Shown piece by piece: positions 11,630-23,949 of a stretch of DNA of 64,000 bases. The notes beneath the pieces are model-generated. The model was not told the origin of the DNA, did not search any database, and saw only the letters and a list, made by a program, of their open reading frames with translations. A program made the position numbers and the translations under genes. The stretch spans positions 3,963,393 through 4,027,392 of the forward strand of contig JADCRB010000114.1 of the NCBI GenBank assembly GCA_021464245.1, written 5' to 3'. Origin of the DNA: Carallia brachiata. Its lineage: Eukaryota; Streptophyta; Magnoliopsida; Malpighiales; Rhizophoraceae. Position 1 is the stretch's first letter. Each line of letters opens with the position of its first letter.

Positions 11630-13800
11630 ATTTTTGTAAAAATTAGGTAATATGTGATATACAATGATATTTTCCTGACAAGGCAAGAAGATATTTTTAT
11701 CGTTGTCAATATTCAGTTCTCGATTCAAGCAAAAAGTCTATACGAGATAAGTCTTCCCTCTCTTCCCCTCATATTATACGTTCTACACAAACGAATTCAT
11801 GACATTCATCTTTGAAAACGACATATCGGCTTTTAATATTATACGGATCAGCTCCAAGGAAAAGGGGAATTCACCCGTCTTATGTTAAAATATCTTCAAA
11901 TAGACTAATCACACTTAACAAAGAGAACCAATCTAAAACAAAAGAGTGGACTCACCACGTCAAAGACATGACCTGGTAAACATTAATTAAGAAGTTAAGA
12001 TAAGGTTCTAAACAAACTTATTAGTGATCGCTTCATGAAGGATATGTTTTTGAATTGGGATTGAATTGCACTAATGACAAAGCTGTGTAAAAAAATTAAA
12101 ATGTAGTTCCAACGTCAAGTGCTCAAATTTTTTTTAGATATCTTAGATCTTAACCAATTGATTTGGTGAGGAGCGATAGTTAAGGAAGTCAAATATTCCT
12201 ACAAACTCGAGGCAACGTCAAGTGCTCAATTTTAACATTTTATCATTCCTCATTTCTCGGGTCGACGCACCATTGCATGTGGAAGTCGCCATCCATCATC
12301 CGACAAATGTTTTGTTAATGAAAGGGAGAGGGGAATATAATTAACTAGGATGATAGGACTTTAAATTTTTAATGATATAGTTACAGATGTGCTTAATAGT
12401 TATCTATAACAGAACCATTATTTCGAAAGTAACATATTCAATAGTTAAGAATCTAAATATTGATTTATAAGTTCAAGAATGCGATTTATAGAAAAAGAGA
12501 ACTACTTCATTGTTTAATTCATAATTCAATGAATTTTTTAATAGACTAAAAAAATATGCATAAGATTTTATAAGAAATATGAGAACTTCCTTTGTGTAAT
12601 TCATAACACAAAATATGTCATGACCATTCATACAGTGATGTTTTTTTTTCCCCCCCCCACCCGGTAGGGCCAACATAATAATGTCAAGAATTTGTGTAAT
12701 AAAAATGAAAAAAAACACAGCAATAATCAGAAATCCAACAGCCGAAGCGTCTGGCTATTCTTGGATTTTCAGTTTTTTATTGGTTCTAATTTGTAAAGAA
12801 AGAAAAATTTTGGTAGGTATTATATCCAACCAACCTATGTATGATGTATGGACACAAATACAAGGATACTGACACGACAATACTGAAATATGTGAACTCT
12901 TAAAAAATTAGGATAGGGGTATGATATCATACATATCATATATGTATATATTTTAAATAATCTTAATAAATTTACTATTTTTAATATATAATTTGTAATA
13001 AGTATTATGTTATTTTACGTTAATTAGTATTTTTTTAAAAAAATTTAAAAGAATGTATTACACATACATGTAACATAATATTTAATAAACTAAAAATTAA
13101 AGCAGTCGATATAATGGTTAGAATAAAAGATATCTATTGATTATTAGGTTTTTACTATCAAACTATTCATTGACATGTTTACTGGAAAAAATTATTATGG
13201 ATATGATCTTTAAAAATTTTGTAATTAATCTTCTATGTGTCTACATATTTCACATACTAATTAAGAATGTCTAACACATGTATTGCAAATATAAAAAATG
13301 AAGATGTCTAGTAAAGGCATTCAAGGTCATTCAAAGCCATGTTCAATTATTCATTTATTTTCGTAATCTCTGTAGGTTCTTTCTTTTTATCTTTTTATTC
13401 ATTTAGTAATCAAAAAAAGTATCAAAATGTATTTTTGAAATTTTTTTATTTTAATATTCTGGGTTACTGTTACTACGCTATGGACCATAATCAAGTCGTA
13501 TGTATTTTCTAACCTTAAAAATACTTTTGTTAAGCACCTTAACCACTAGAGGATCAAGAAGATGAAGGAGAATTCAAGAAAAATTTTCACAACTCGCTAA
13601 AAACTACCATTGTACACAGGTCAAAGAGACAAGCTTGCATACCCACGTAAAAGAGAGACCTTATCAAACCACCCAAATTGGACAAAGCATTTGATTCCTC
13701 CAAGACATGAAATTATGAAAACAATTGCCTTATCACCAACTTGCATCATCTGCAGGATTGGCTGAGGCGGCAGCTACACTATTAATAATGCAATATATCT
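11630..13800. other. Intergenic, 3' of the SnRK2 gene
   Basis: AT-rich and without supported genes. At 13290-13400 lies a stretch similar to the 62160-62260 part of a dispersed repeat (shared AAGATGTCTAGTAAAGGCATTC versus AAGAAGTCCAGTAAAGGCAC-type sequence). A homopolymer C tract lies at about 12650. Confidence 0.4.
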
Positions 13801-13810
13801 ATGCACTCTA

Positions 13811-16034
13811 CTACAAGGCACAAACAAAATCACCGCCTGTCTCTATGTCATCCAAGTCAGCTTCAGCATCTATTTCATCAAGATCCATGCTGCTACCAAG
13901 AAGCTGTCCACCTAATATGGGCCCCTCTCCAGGCTTCCTTGCCTCCTGTACAATAGCTAACACCTCTTCAATACTTTGGGATGATTCTTCTCTCTTATCA
14001 TCATTCTGCAAGCCACTTCCCCCCTCTTCCATGAACTCTACAGGCATGTTCTTTACAAACCAAGGATGATTTTTGATTTCTGGGATGGTCATTCTCTGCA
14101 GGAACCATTTTATTTTTTTTTTTTTGCAGTAAGATAAATGATTAATATGTAAAAAAAAAAGTTGCACAAAATTTTTTTATTGGAACCTTTTCGGGGTCAG
14201 CCACGAAAATTCGAGAAAGAAGGTGTTTACACTCCTTGGAAATTCGAACGTAATCAGGAATTGAGTAGTGAACGCTGAGAATCCGCTGCCACGAGCAAAA
14301 TAAGCTATTTTATCAAATCTTATCAATAATAATAGGCCCATTGAATTTAATTCCGCAACTAACCTGAATTGTTTTCCTGAAGTTCCTTGGATCTTCAAGA
14401 TCTTCAAAGGGATAAGCACCAACCAGCATGACATACAAGGTAACCCCACAAGACCAAACATCTGAAATCTACATATTTCACAATCAATCAAAAGAAAATA
14501 GCGTTGCTGGATTTTAGGTGACCAAACAATTAATACCTTCCCATCATATTCTTTTCTGGACAAGACTTCTGGTGCAATGTAGGCAGGTGTTCCCACTGTA
14601 GACTTGGGTTGAGAATGCAATACAGAGGACTACATAAGATGAGACAAATTGGTCAATAATTTGGTGGTTTATTCGTTTGTCATATGTTTATCAAATTGTT
14701 AGTGAATTCTTTGCCTTGGAATAGCCGAAATCGCATATCTTAAGACGTGGATCTGAACTTCCATCCAGTAATGTATTTTCCAGCTTAAGATCTCTATGAC
14801 AAATTTGCTGCAACAAAATTGAGTCGTTAATTTTATCTACATGTGCGAGATGTATAGCACAAATTGGACATTGGACACGGTTGGCTCGAGATTTTGTACC
14901 ATGGAATGGCAGTAACTGACTCCTGATATGAGTTGTTGGAAGAAATATCTTGCCTGACATCAATTTTTACATAAGCAGGAAATTCAAAAGAAAATTAATG
15001 AATATGTCAACAATTGAAAATAGAAAAACGATCTGTTGATTTTTTTTCTAGTGTACATACCTCATCTTCACTGAATCTACCAGCATTACATATTCTCTCA
15101 AAAAGTTCTCCTCCAGCAGCATATTCCATGACTATAGCTAAGTGAGTTGGTGTCAGCAGGACCTGCACATAGCACAAAGTACAATTCTCGAGAGTTATTA
15201 TTTTTGCAGCAGGGGCCAGGGTCACTCGAGAGCATTCAAGTGAAAGTTGAAACTTTTGAAATACAATTTCTTCTTCCTAACAATATTGATGCATCTACAA
15301 ACTTGTAGGCATCATTTGGTGAATCCCCCGTATTTGTTTCTTTTCCTAGAAAATTAAAGCTTCAGATTAAACCATTTTGTTTTTATTTTAATCTTCAAGG
15401 AAATGGACTGCGAATAAATAACCAGGCTTTGGTAGGAAGCTCCATGATTTGCATATACCATCAAGCGCAGAGAGGAGGAGAGATGCAGACTAACCGCAAA
15501 ATATAGTCTGTACAACAACAATGGTGCCAGAACAGAGCTTTTTTGGTGTTTTTATTTTTATTTTTTTCTCAATTTAATAGCAAAACTTTGGTAAATTTAC
15601 TGATTAATCATTAAGAGGAAAGACCTTATACAAATTCTTGTAAGAAACAATAAATACTATCAAAGAAGAAAGAACACTATGGCAATGTATACCTCCTTGA
15701 ATCTGATTATATTGGGATGCTTCAATGACCTGTGGTTCATAATCTCCCTCAGCACATGCTCATCAATCTGCAAAACCAAAAATATCACAAACTTAATCCA
15801 ATCACAGGATGAAGCTGTTGGATGAACTGGGAAAAGAGACCAAAAATCAACAATCCACTTCAATAAATAATCTAAGTAGAAGAGCATGGACTAGTAGAAA
15901 TCTCAAAAGATCACCTTCTGGCCTCTCTCAATATATTTGACAGCATAAAGCTCACCACTCCTTTTGTCTCTAGTCAGCTTAGCGACACCAAAGTTTCCTG
16001 ACCCAATATCTTTCAATATCTCATAATCTTCCAT
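13811..16034 (-). CDS. SnRK2.7: SnRK2 protein kinase, subclass II (SnRK2.7/2.8-like)
   Basis: A plant serine/threonine kinase of the osmotic-stress and ABA-linked SnRK2 family. Nine exons, given as plus-strand coordinates: 15915-16034, 15693-15767, 15061-15162, 14900-14953, 14715-14807, 14537-14629, 14364-14468, 14187-14285 and 13811-14095. All join in frame to 341 residues. Visible: glycine loop GSGNFGVA (residues 11-18), ATP lysine in AVKY (K33), catalytic HRDLKLEN (D123), DFG (143-145), activation-loop serine in [11 protein letters not shown] (S158, matching the phosphosite S175 of OST1), APE (167-169), the SnRK2 box [16 protein letters not shown] (about 287-302) and an acidic tail ending GDFVCAL. 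That tail and exon pattern match SnRK2.7. Family proteins are about 340-360 aa, so it looks complete. The start is the first ATG before the glycine loop. The intron after FGYSK begins with GC. Confidence 0.95.
14630..14714 (-). other. GC-AG intron in the SnRK2 gene
   Basis: The 85-bp intron between the exon ending GYSK and the exon starting SSVLHSQ has donor AAG|GCAAAG instead of AG|GT; the acceptor is TATGTAG. The exon lengths on both sides are exactly 93 bases (31 codons each), so no nearby GT keeps the frame. GC-AG introns are a known minor class processed by the normal spliceosome. Confidence 0.85.
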
Positions 16035-16397
16035 TGCCCAAAAAAAAAAAAACAATGAACAGGCCAGGCGTCTTTAATCTCTCTTTTTATTATGTACTGC
16101 AAGCCTAACTTCCAAGCTTTCCCTCTCCCTTTACGTCTCTTATTCTTTCATTCCTCGTCTCAACTGGGTGTTGGGTCTTTTTACTTTTTCGTTTCTCTTG
16201 TTGCAGCTGTCTCTTCACTGATTTGTATGCGCCGAGAACTTCGGGCTAGTTTTCAGGCCCAGGAGTGCTGCAAAGTATTGTGGTGGGGCTGCTCATGGCA
16301 ACGTCAATGGACTGTCAAAATTTAGGCCATTAGGAAAGTCTTATTGGTTGGAAGGTAGCTGAAAAGCAAGGCCGTCAACGGAGACAAGCAATAATTA

Positions 16398-16404
16398 TAC
16401 GTGG
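16398..16404. promoter_or_regulatory. ABRE-like TACGTGG upstream of SnRK2
   Basis: An ACGTGG core lies about 365 bp upstream of the kinase ATG. ABRE elements bind ABF/AREB bZIP factors, which fits an ABA- or stress-linked kinase. A single copy is weak evidence. Confidence 0.35.
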
Positions 16405-16419
16405 AATGATCGTACACGT

Positions 16420-19400
16420 TACAATTCCAGGCATCCCCGTCGCCTTAGTCTGTGCTTGTTTTTTCTGAAAGGACTTACTATCGTTGGTTCTTCTTAAAAA
16501 GTTGATAGAAAACTATCAAAGAAAAAAAATAAATAAAGCGAGATCTATACATAATTTTGACTGATTTAGAGACAGTTAATACCTTAATCCCTAAGTATGT
16601 GATGCGGTGGACAATAAGTAAGATGGTTCTCACACTATTTATAAATCTAGTGATTATAAATCTAGTGAAAGATATGTACGAATGAACAATAATTCATGTG
16701 GGGACAATAAATGGTGAGTTAGAAGACTTTTCCATCACTATTGGTCTATCTTAGGTGTCAGTTCTATGCCCTTTTTTTTTTTTCTTTCGTATTAGTCATG
16801 GATGTCTTCATCAGTTATACTTAAAAAAAAATGTGTCACGTAGTATGTAATTTACAGGTAATATCATCATTGTAGAAGAGATTGTGGAGGAGTTTGATTA
16901 CAAGCTAAAAGTTTGGAGAGACACTCTAAAATCTAAAAGTTTTAGATTGAGGCTTATAAAAAAGAGTGATACTAAGAGTGCAGTGGAGCAGATCATTGGC
17001 CTAAATGGGGTAACTATCACACGTTGGGACTTATTTTGTTATTTAGGTTCTATTATTTAGGGGATGATATGGACGAAGTATGAGCTTCATAGGATTATGT
17101 CTGATTGGATGAAATAGAGATGAGTACATAGAGGGTAGAGAGAAAGGAAAATCTAAATTGACTTGAGAATCTATAGTTAGAAAAGTTTTAGAGTAATTAG
17201 ATCTTACAACTAATTTCATGTATAATAGAATAAGATGACAAGAATAAATTTATATAACAGACTTTAATTTACTTTAAAATTAGAGTTTTATTGTTGTTAT
17301 ATGATTTTGTTACAGATAAAATTTATAAATTTTGAATTATTGTATACCAACGTTAAATATTATTCATATCATATGTTTTCAATATATATATATATATAAA
17401 TAATGGAGCCCACAATTTTTTTCTCCCATCCTCTTTCTTTCTCTTTATTCCGATCAACCCCATTTTGGGAATTAATATTGAGGAGACACGTGCAGCTAAA
17501 GATACCAAAATTTGAATTGTTGGGGCCCATTTAATTAATTATTAATTTAATTCACTCAATATTTTTGAATAAATAAAAGTTCCATGATCAGCATAATATA
17601 GAGTTGTAAAAGAAAAGGCTAATTTCCCTATTTCGCTCATACAATTCCTCAAATACCACTCCAAAACTACAAAATATGAATATCTTATGGAGTTGATGAT
17701 GGACTAGCGGAATTGGATACTCTAATTGAGGGTAAGGTTCATTTCAGAAAGTACGAAAATTTCAAGTTATCAGGAGGGTGTGAGTGACAGCGGGTAGGAC
17801 AGAAGGGCAGACGTGGACGGTGGAGAGAGGAGCACAGCAGCCAGGAATGGTGGGAGGCAAAACTAGTGGCGGTCCCGCAGCTAGCTCGATTTCGTGGTCT
17901 TCTTTCGTTACCTTTTAGTGGAGGAATCCCATTGAAACAGAGTGCATCCAAAAAAATAAAAAGAGTGCATCCAAAATTACCTTAATGTGCTTGTAATTAA
18001 TTCCCGTCAACATCAGTAAAAGGACCATCATCAGCAATTGGTTGCATTTTCCTTTTCCTTAGTGCACGATGGGGCCCTTCACTTTCATTATAAGATGAAT
18101 CGAACGTCTAAATCAATTTGTAATTTTGGCAGCTATATATCTTAGAAAGTAGTTGTCAAGTAAAGTTAAATCTGACCATGTTTTAATTACTTAATAATTT
18201 TTTCAAATAAATCACATAGATACTCCGTAGATTTGTAGAATTCTAGTTTCAAGCAATTCTCAATATCTAATATTAGAGATATTCAATCTAGTTAGGTGGA
18301 GCTGATATCAATACCTGACTTTTTCTTTTTTAGGTTCAAAATTTTGGTTACTTAATGATATGCAATAGTTTCATTGAAGGGTATATACAATACAGTTGAT
18401 CACATGTTGAAACTGGGTTAGACTCACATTTAGATCATAAAGACTCTTATATCATGTTAAGAAAGTATTCAATTGAAAAGTTGAATTTATTGGATGAAGT
18501 TGAAGAATAAATAACGTATTAAACTCTCATCATTTTTAATAGATATTGGAAGAGAGAATACAAACTTCCAAGGAAGAGAGCAAGAAAGAAAAGTGCCAAC
18601 ATCCTGAACTGAATTTGAAGGTAAATGCCAATTCCCACTTTGAGGCTTCAAATATAAGAACAAACCGAAAACATAATTGGTTGGTGAACAACGTAACATG
18701 CATGTTATTGCATCTGTGACTGTCAATCCACTATTCCTTTTGCATTTCGTGTAACAGAAAACTTTTACGGATACAAATAAGTGAAAATATGATCAGCACG
18801 TAATGATTTAGATCATTAGATCGTAAAAAGTATATTAAAATTAAGAAAATAAAAAAACAGATAAACTGCTGGATGTCATTAATTTAATTGTATGTCTCTT
18901 ACGTGTCTCACTAAATGTATTCATATAATATTAGTCTTAGTGTAATTAAGGTTTGTTTTAGGCACCAACTTGAATTGTGAGCCAAGATTTACGTCCTATT
19001 GCCTTGCCGTGTTGTTAAAGTAATTTGCCTAGAATGCAGTACATTCTTGTCACAAACAACATTCCATACACATGAACTTTACCACTTCTATAAAACTTAC
19101 CTTCCTCATCCGTCCCTGTCAATCCACCACCAGCCTTTGCCCCATGCGCGCTTTAATCAGGTGCAGGTTGAGAATTGACGATACAATCTATATGTTCGGT
19201 TTGGAATCTTCTTACAAAATAAACTAGATTGATTGGCTGAAAAAAAAAAATGAGCTGAGGAGACATTGGACGTTTAAAGTTTAAACATAAATTCTGTCCA
19301 CATATTATAAAAAAGACGATTTTTTTTTTTTTTTCATGTAAAGTTTCAACTTGCATTTGAGCATTTCTCTGAATTACTTTTACTTGCCTGGGTAGCCATT

Positions 19401-19800
19401 TCAATCTAGGCCAAAAATGGGGCTCGACATGACCTACCTAAGCAAGCCTAATTTGCAATAGAGCTTGAGTACATGGATTGAGGTTTTTGCCTCCGTCCAA
19501 CCATAGTATTAATTTTTTTAAAAAAAATAAATTTGAATTTATCGTCAAAAATGAATCAATGTATAGCATCCATTGAATGTGCAACACAGTTAATTGGATG
19601 TCGAACACTTATTACACTCATTATATATTCAATGGAAGTTGCTTCGCATTCAATAACTTTAAACAAAAGACTTGAATTTTACAGAAAAATAAATTTTTTA
19701 ATCCAGTCATTCATGGCTGGACTGTAGCAAAGTAACTTTTTCATAATTTGCAATAAGCATGTGTGCTAAATATGCCTAACTTACCAACCATTTGTGTGGT
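16420..19800. other. Intergenic, no gene seen
   Basis: Mostly AT-rich, with (AT)n at about 17380-17398. A GC-richer patch at 17750-17900 has a short minus-strand frame with no recognised homology and no exon signals. Confidence 0.4.
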
Positions 19801-19803
19801 TTA

Positions 19804-20432
19804 GGGGGTGTTTGCTTTGGGAAGATTTAACATAGGAATGAGAATCATTTCAATTGTTTGGTTTTAATAAAATAGATTCTCATTCCTTTAAAATAGAGAA
19901 TGATATTCCTAATTTTATGAGAATCTTGATTCTCATCAACTACTCATCAATCATTCTCAATTCATACAACTACTTCCACAAAAATTTCCTTTAAAAAAGA
20001 AAAAAGAAACTACCTCCAAAAAAAAAAAAAAAGCCGCTTGATTTACATTTTTTTGAAATCAATATTATTAAACCAAAAATTATATATTTCCCCCATTTGG
20101 TGTCTTCGTGTGTGCTAGACCTACTAAAAAGAAAAGAGAGAGGGAGAGAAGAGGAAGAGGAGGGGGGAAAATTTTTCTAAATTTAATATATTTTTTATTC
20201 AATTATATTTTTATTTTTAAATTAAATAATTATAATTTATCTTTCAATTAAATCAATAACTAAAAAGAAATTTGATTCCAATTCCGAATTGAACTAAACA
20301 GTTACAAATGAAATTTAATTTTAATTTCAGAGTAAACTAAATATATTTTAAAATTTATGATTATGTTTTCGATTCCACTTGATTTTCATTTCGATTTCGA
20401 TTCTTATTCCGAATTATAAACCAAATGGCCCC
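19804..20432. mobile_element. Tourist-like (PIF/Harbinger) MITE
   Basis: The 629-bp unit starts GGGGGTGTTTGCTTTGG and ends CCAAATGGCCCC, imperfect inverted ends. It is bounded by TTA at 19801-19803 and 20433-20435, the 3-bp target duplication used by PIF/Harbinger transposases. The interior is AT-rich and has no coding frame. It is a non-autonomous element. Confidence 0.75.
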
Positions 20433-20439
20433 TTAGTTG

Positions 20440-22740
20440 GTAAAAGATTTGAATTTTCGGCATTGTGGTCGAGAGTTTGAATTCTATTAAATTCGAATGA
20501 TGAGACTAAATTTACAGCTCACTACTTTTCTTAAGATATGTTATAATTATCCAAATTCTTTATATCCTTCCTAGCCAAAGAGTTGTAATGCAAAGCAACA
20601 GGACAGTAGGCTACCACCTTAATTTTTCTAAATCTTGAATAAAAAAAAGAGCCTAACTTTTTTTTATTTGCGTAATTGTTGACACACTGACTTGAAAAAA
20701 AAAAAAAAATCTATGGTAGATATGAGGAATGCGTTGCTCGCTGTGGGGAACTCCCCCGCTTCAACAACATGCAATTCACTCTCAAGATGGTTCAGCGGAT
20801 GTTGGCTTGGATTGGATGATAAAAGATGTTTGATCCCATCGGGAGTTCAATTTCTTTGGGAAATTGTGTCAGCTAATTTTTCACGATGAGATTCACAAAA
20901 TTAGCCTATTTCAAGCAGTTTGGGGAGCAAATCATTGCCATCCTGGCGACCTAAAAACCATTGACAACAAATACTGGGAAAAAATCTAAACATATATACT
21001 AAGTTGTTTGTTTTTTTTTTTTTTCCGTGAGTAAAACTAATTTATAATTTAATATTATTTAAATATTTTTTTAATTTTTTAATTCAAATAGACTCCATTT
21101 ATTATATGGTATAAAATTATAAATAATTTCTATTAACTTAAAAAAAAAGTTAAAATAAAAATTCTCATATATTAAATATATATATAAGATGATGGCGATT
21201 GCGTAGAGAGGAGAAAAGTGGTCTGGTCCTTTTTTTTTTTTGTTTGCTGTCTATATTTGCGTGTACAATAAATTTCTAAGATGCCTTATTCAATGAACAT
21301 TTCAGTAACGAAAGAATTTAGAAATTTATGATAAAATTCTGAAGTTCGAGAAAATAATATGAGATTTATCATATATCATTATCGTTAAATGACATTTTTA
21401 GCAAAAGATAAAATTATCTGACCATTTTTTTTTTCAACATGAAAATTGTTGAATTGTGTATACTACAGTTGTAAAATAAGACTGGGACAATAGAAATTCT
21501 AATGATAAATTACATGTCCCCTTCTTTTTGGAACCCCCAAAGATTTTCCCTTTCGTTGATGCTTGTTAGTTATTGGGCTATTAATTGATTTACGACCTGA
21601 ATCACAATTACGCAAATCGCAATAAAAAGGAATTTACTTATAGGGAATCAAAAAATAAGGAGATGAGTGATAGGTTCTACCCAATTTTTTTTTTCATTAA
21701 TTTGGAAAAATGTTAACAAAAAAAATATTATGTGCATAAAGTAAAGGTAGAGTGTGCATACAAATTTCAAAAATATTAATTACACATTTTATTTAAATGT
21801 ATATACATTATGAGTTTTATAATAAAAAATAATTTAAAAATCATGAGACTATTACTAATTGTTGATTATTGTCCCTGCACCAATTCTATCTCCTGTGTCC
21901 TTGTAACAGGACTATTACATATATCAAACCCTATTTGATTGGTAATTATCAATTTAGGCATGAGCGTAGATAAATTGACTTTACAATTCATTTAATTTCT
22001 TGATTATTGTTACTATTACTGATTGTTGATTATTATTATTAATAAATAAAATCATTATTTTGTTAGACTAATATTGTCAATCAATCTCTAAATAATATAA
22101 TGACTATTTGGATTATTCTTCCATTTCTATTTTATTACAATTAATAATTTTTTTTAACCAATTGCCATTGAGGGCACCAACGTAAAAGGCCATTTTTTTT
22201 ATAAAAAAAACAACAATGAAATAGACATAATCCAAAAAATGTGCAAACTTGAAGAGTCAAATCTTCATTTTCGCCTTAAATGATATCCGACTTTCAATCT
22301 ATAAGTTCATATATACAAGTAAGTTAATATTGTACAACAATAAAGCTTGATAATAAATTTTAAATGCTCAAATTAACGTGACTAATAAATATAAGAGACT
22401 TTTTAGTTAAAAAAAATAAAAATAAAAATAAGAGACTTTTAATCAAAACGCAGTAATAAGAAAAAAGAAAGAAAAAAAAGAACTAAGTTGAAAACAAATG
22501 ATACGATATTGATCTATTAGAAATAGAAAATTGTCTATTGGATTTTTAATAAATAAATAACTCAAAAAAAGAGAGATTGACAAAAACAAAAGTTTGAATG
22601 CACATGACCCCTCTTGGGGTTTCACCTTTTTGCGTAAAATCCCCCTGAGGTTTTAATTTCTATTCTAAAACAGTAGTGGTTTATGAATTCGGCAAGTAAA
22701 CCCCTTTGCTACGAATCCTCATCATTTAGTTAATAACTTA
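20440..22740. other. Intergenic with MITE debris
   Basis: At 20436-20500 a tRNA-like stretch (TAGTTGGTAAAAGA followed by GAGAGTTTGAATTC) may be a SINE head. Around 21960-22070 there are copies of a GATTATTGTTAATATTACTGATTG-type motif that recurs near 58860, 61690 and 63190, so it belongs to a dispersed AT-rich family. No gene supported. Confidence 0.4.
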
Positions 22741-22747
22741 GTGGAGA

Positions 22748-23052
22748 TAATACCCATTTTGATCCTAAATTTTTATAAAATTTTTCAATTTAATCATAAT
22801 AAACTTTTTAACTTTTTCAATTAAGTTATAAATTTTCAATTCTTTTACAAACTAGTACATTCGTTAACGAAAATTAATCAAAACGTTATCTCCATTTGGT
22901 CAACGGTTAATTTTAACGGTTTGACTGACTTCTATTAATGAAAGTATCAGTTTATAAAAAAACTGAAAAATTTAAAATTTGATTGAAAAAGTTGAAAACT
23001 TTAGAACTAAATTGAAAAAACCTGTAAAGGTTTAGGACCAAAATGAGTGTAA
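22748..23052. repeat. Foldback element with long imperfect arms
   Basis: The left arm (about 22751-22865, starting ACCCATTTTGATCCTAAATT) is repeated inverted in the right arm (about 22940-23052, ending TTTAGGACCAAAATGAGTG). Each arm is itself built from degenerate TTTTTCAATTTA / AACTTTTTCAAT units. No coding frame and no clear target duplication. Confidence 0.7.
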
Positions 23053-23059
23053 TCTTGTT

Positions 23060-23945
23060 TTTAACTCCTACACCCATTTTAACTAACCATTTCTCCTATA
23101 CAAATCGAAAAGTTTAGAATTAACATTGTCTATAGATCGCACAAGTGGTAAAAGTCATGTAACCTACTCAGAACTGTTTAAATTAGATCTTATTATTAGA
23201 TGCAGATTTTTAGTACAAATTATTCAGATTTTTAGTTATTTCGGTTCAAAATCAAGTCAGGTCGCAAGTCATCAACATTTTTTAGGCAAGTCAGATCGAA
23301 ATGAATTTCGAACAGGTTGATGTTGCTCTGCTCAACTGTTGTCACCTTTACCGTTGCATTGGCCTAATGCAGTCTCCCACGGACAAACCTCATGCGTAAA
23401 ACATTGAGACCTTTTTTGTTTCTTTAACCTTCATTTAAGCACATCGTTAATGCATACAAACGTACCAACCTTCAAAATCCAAACTTCACGAGACGAAACA
23501 AGCATTCCGCCAAGTTGCCTCTGAATTCGGCAATACATTTAGACCCTTTCATCTTTCATCTTTCTTTTCGAATTCAAATCTTGTTGACTGTTGTTTGAAT
23601 CCCTTATAAATAGGTAACACGTCAATCTTAAAATAAATCCTTAATAGTCTGTAACCCTGTGATGGAGATAACCCTCTCGTCCTTGAACTTTTTTAAACAA
23701 AGGTAAAAAAAACTCCCACCTAGCTTACAAATAGACCTCATCTACTTAATACTTGTTCCAGAGGTTGCACGGAGCAAAGGACTTGCTTCAGACAATTCAA
23801 ACATTAATCGGAATACGCTTGCAAAGTTCCCCGCATACTTTTAACATTTGAGCATCGTGCTGCAAATTAGAGTATCATATATATACAACTTTTAGGGCTA
23901 TATTTCATATTCATGGCATAAATTTTAGTTTCTAACTCTGTAAAT
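23060..23945. other. Intergenic, downstream of the GCL gene
   Basis: No gene supported. The last part is likely the GCL 3'UTR. A plus-strand frame at 23126-23320 has no recognised homology. Confidence 0.4.
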
Positions 23946-23949
23946 TAAA

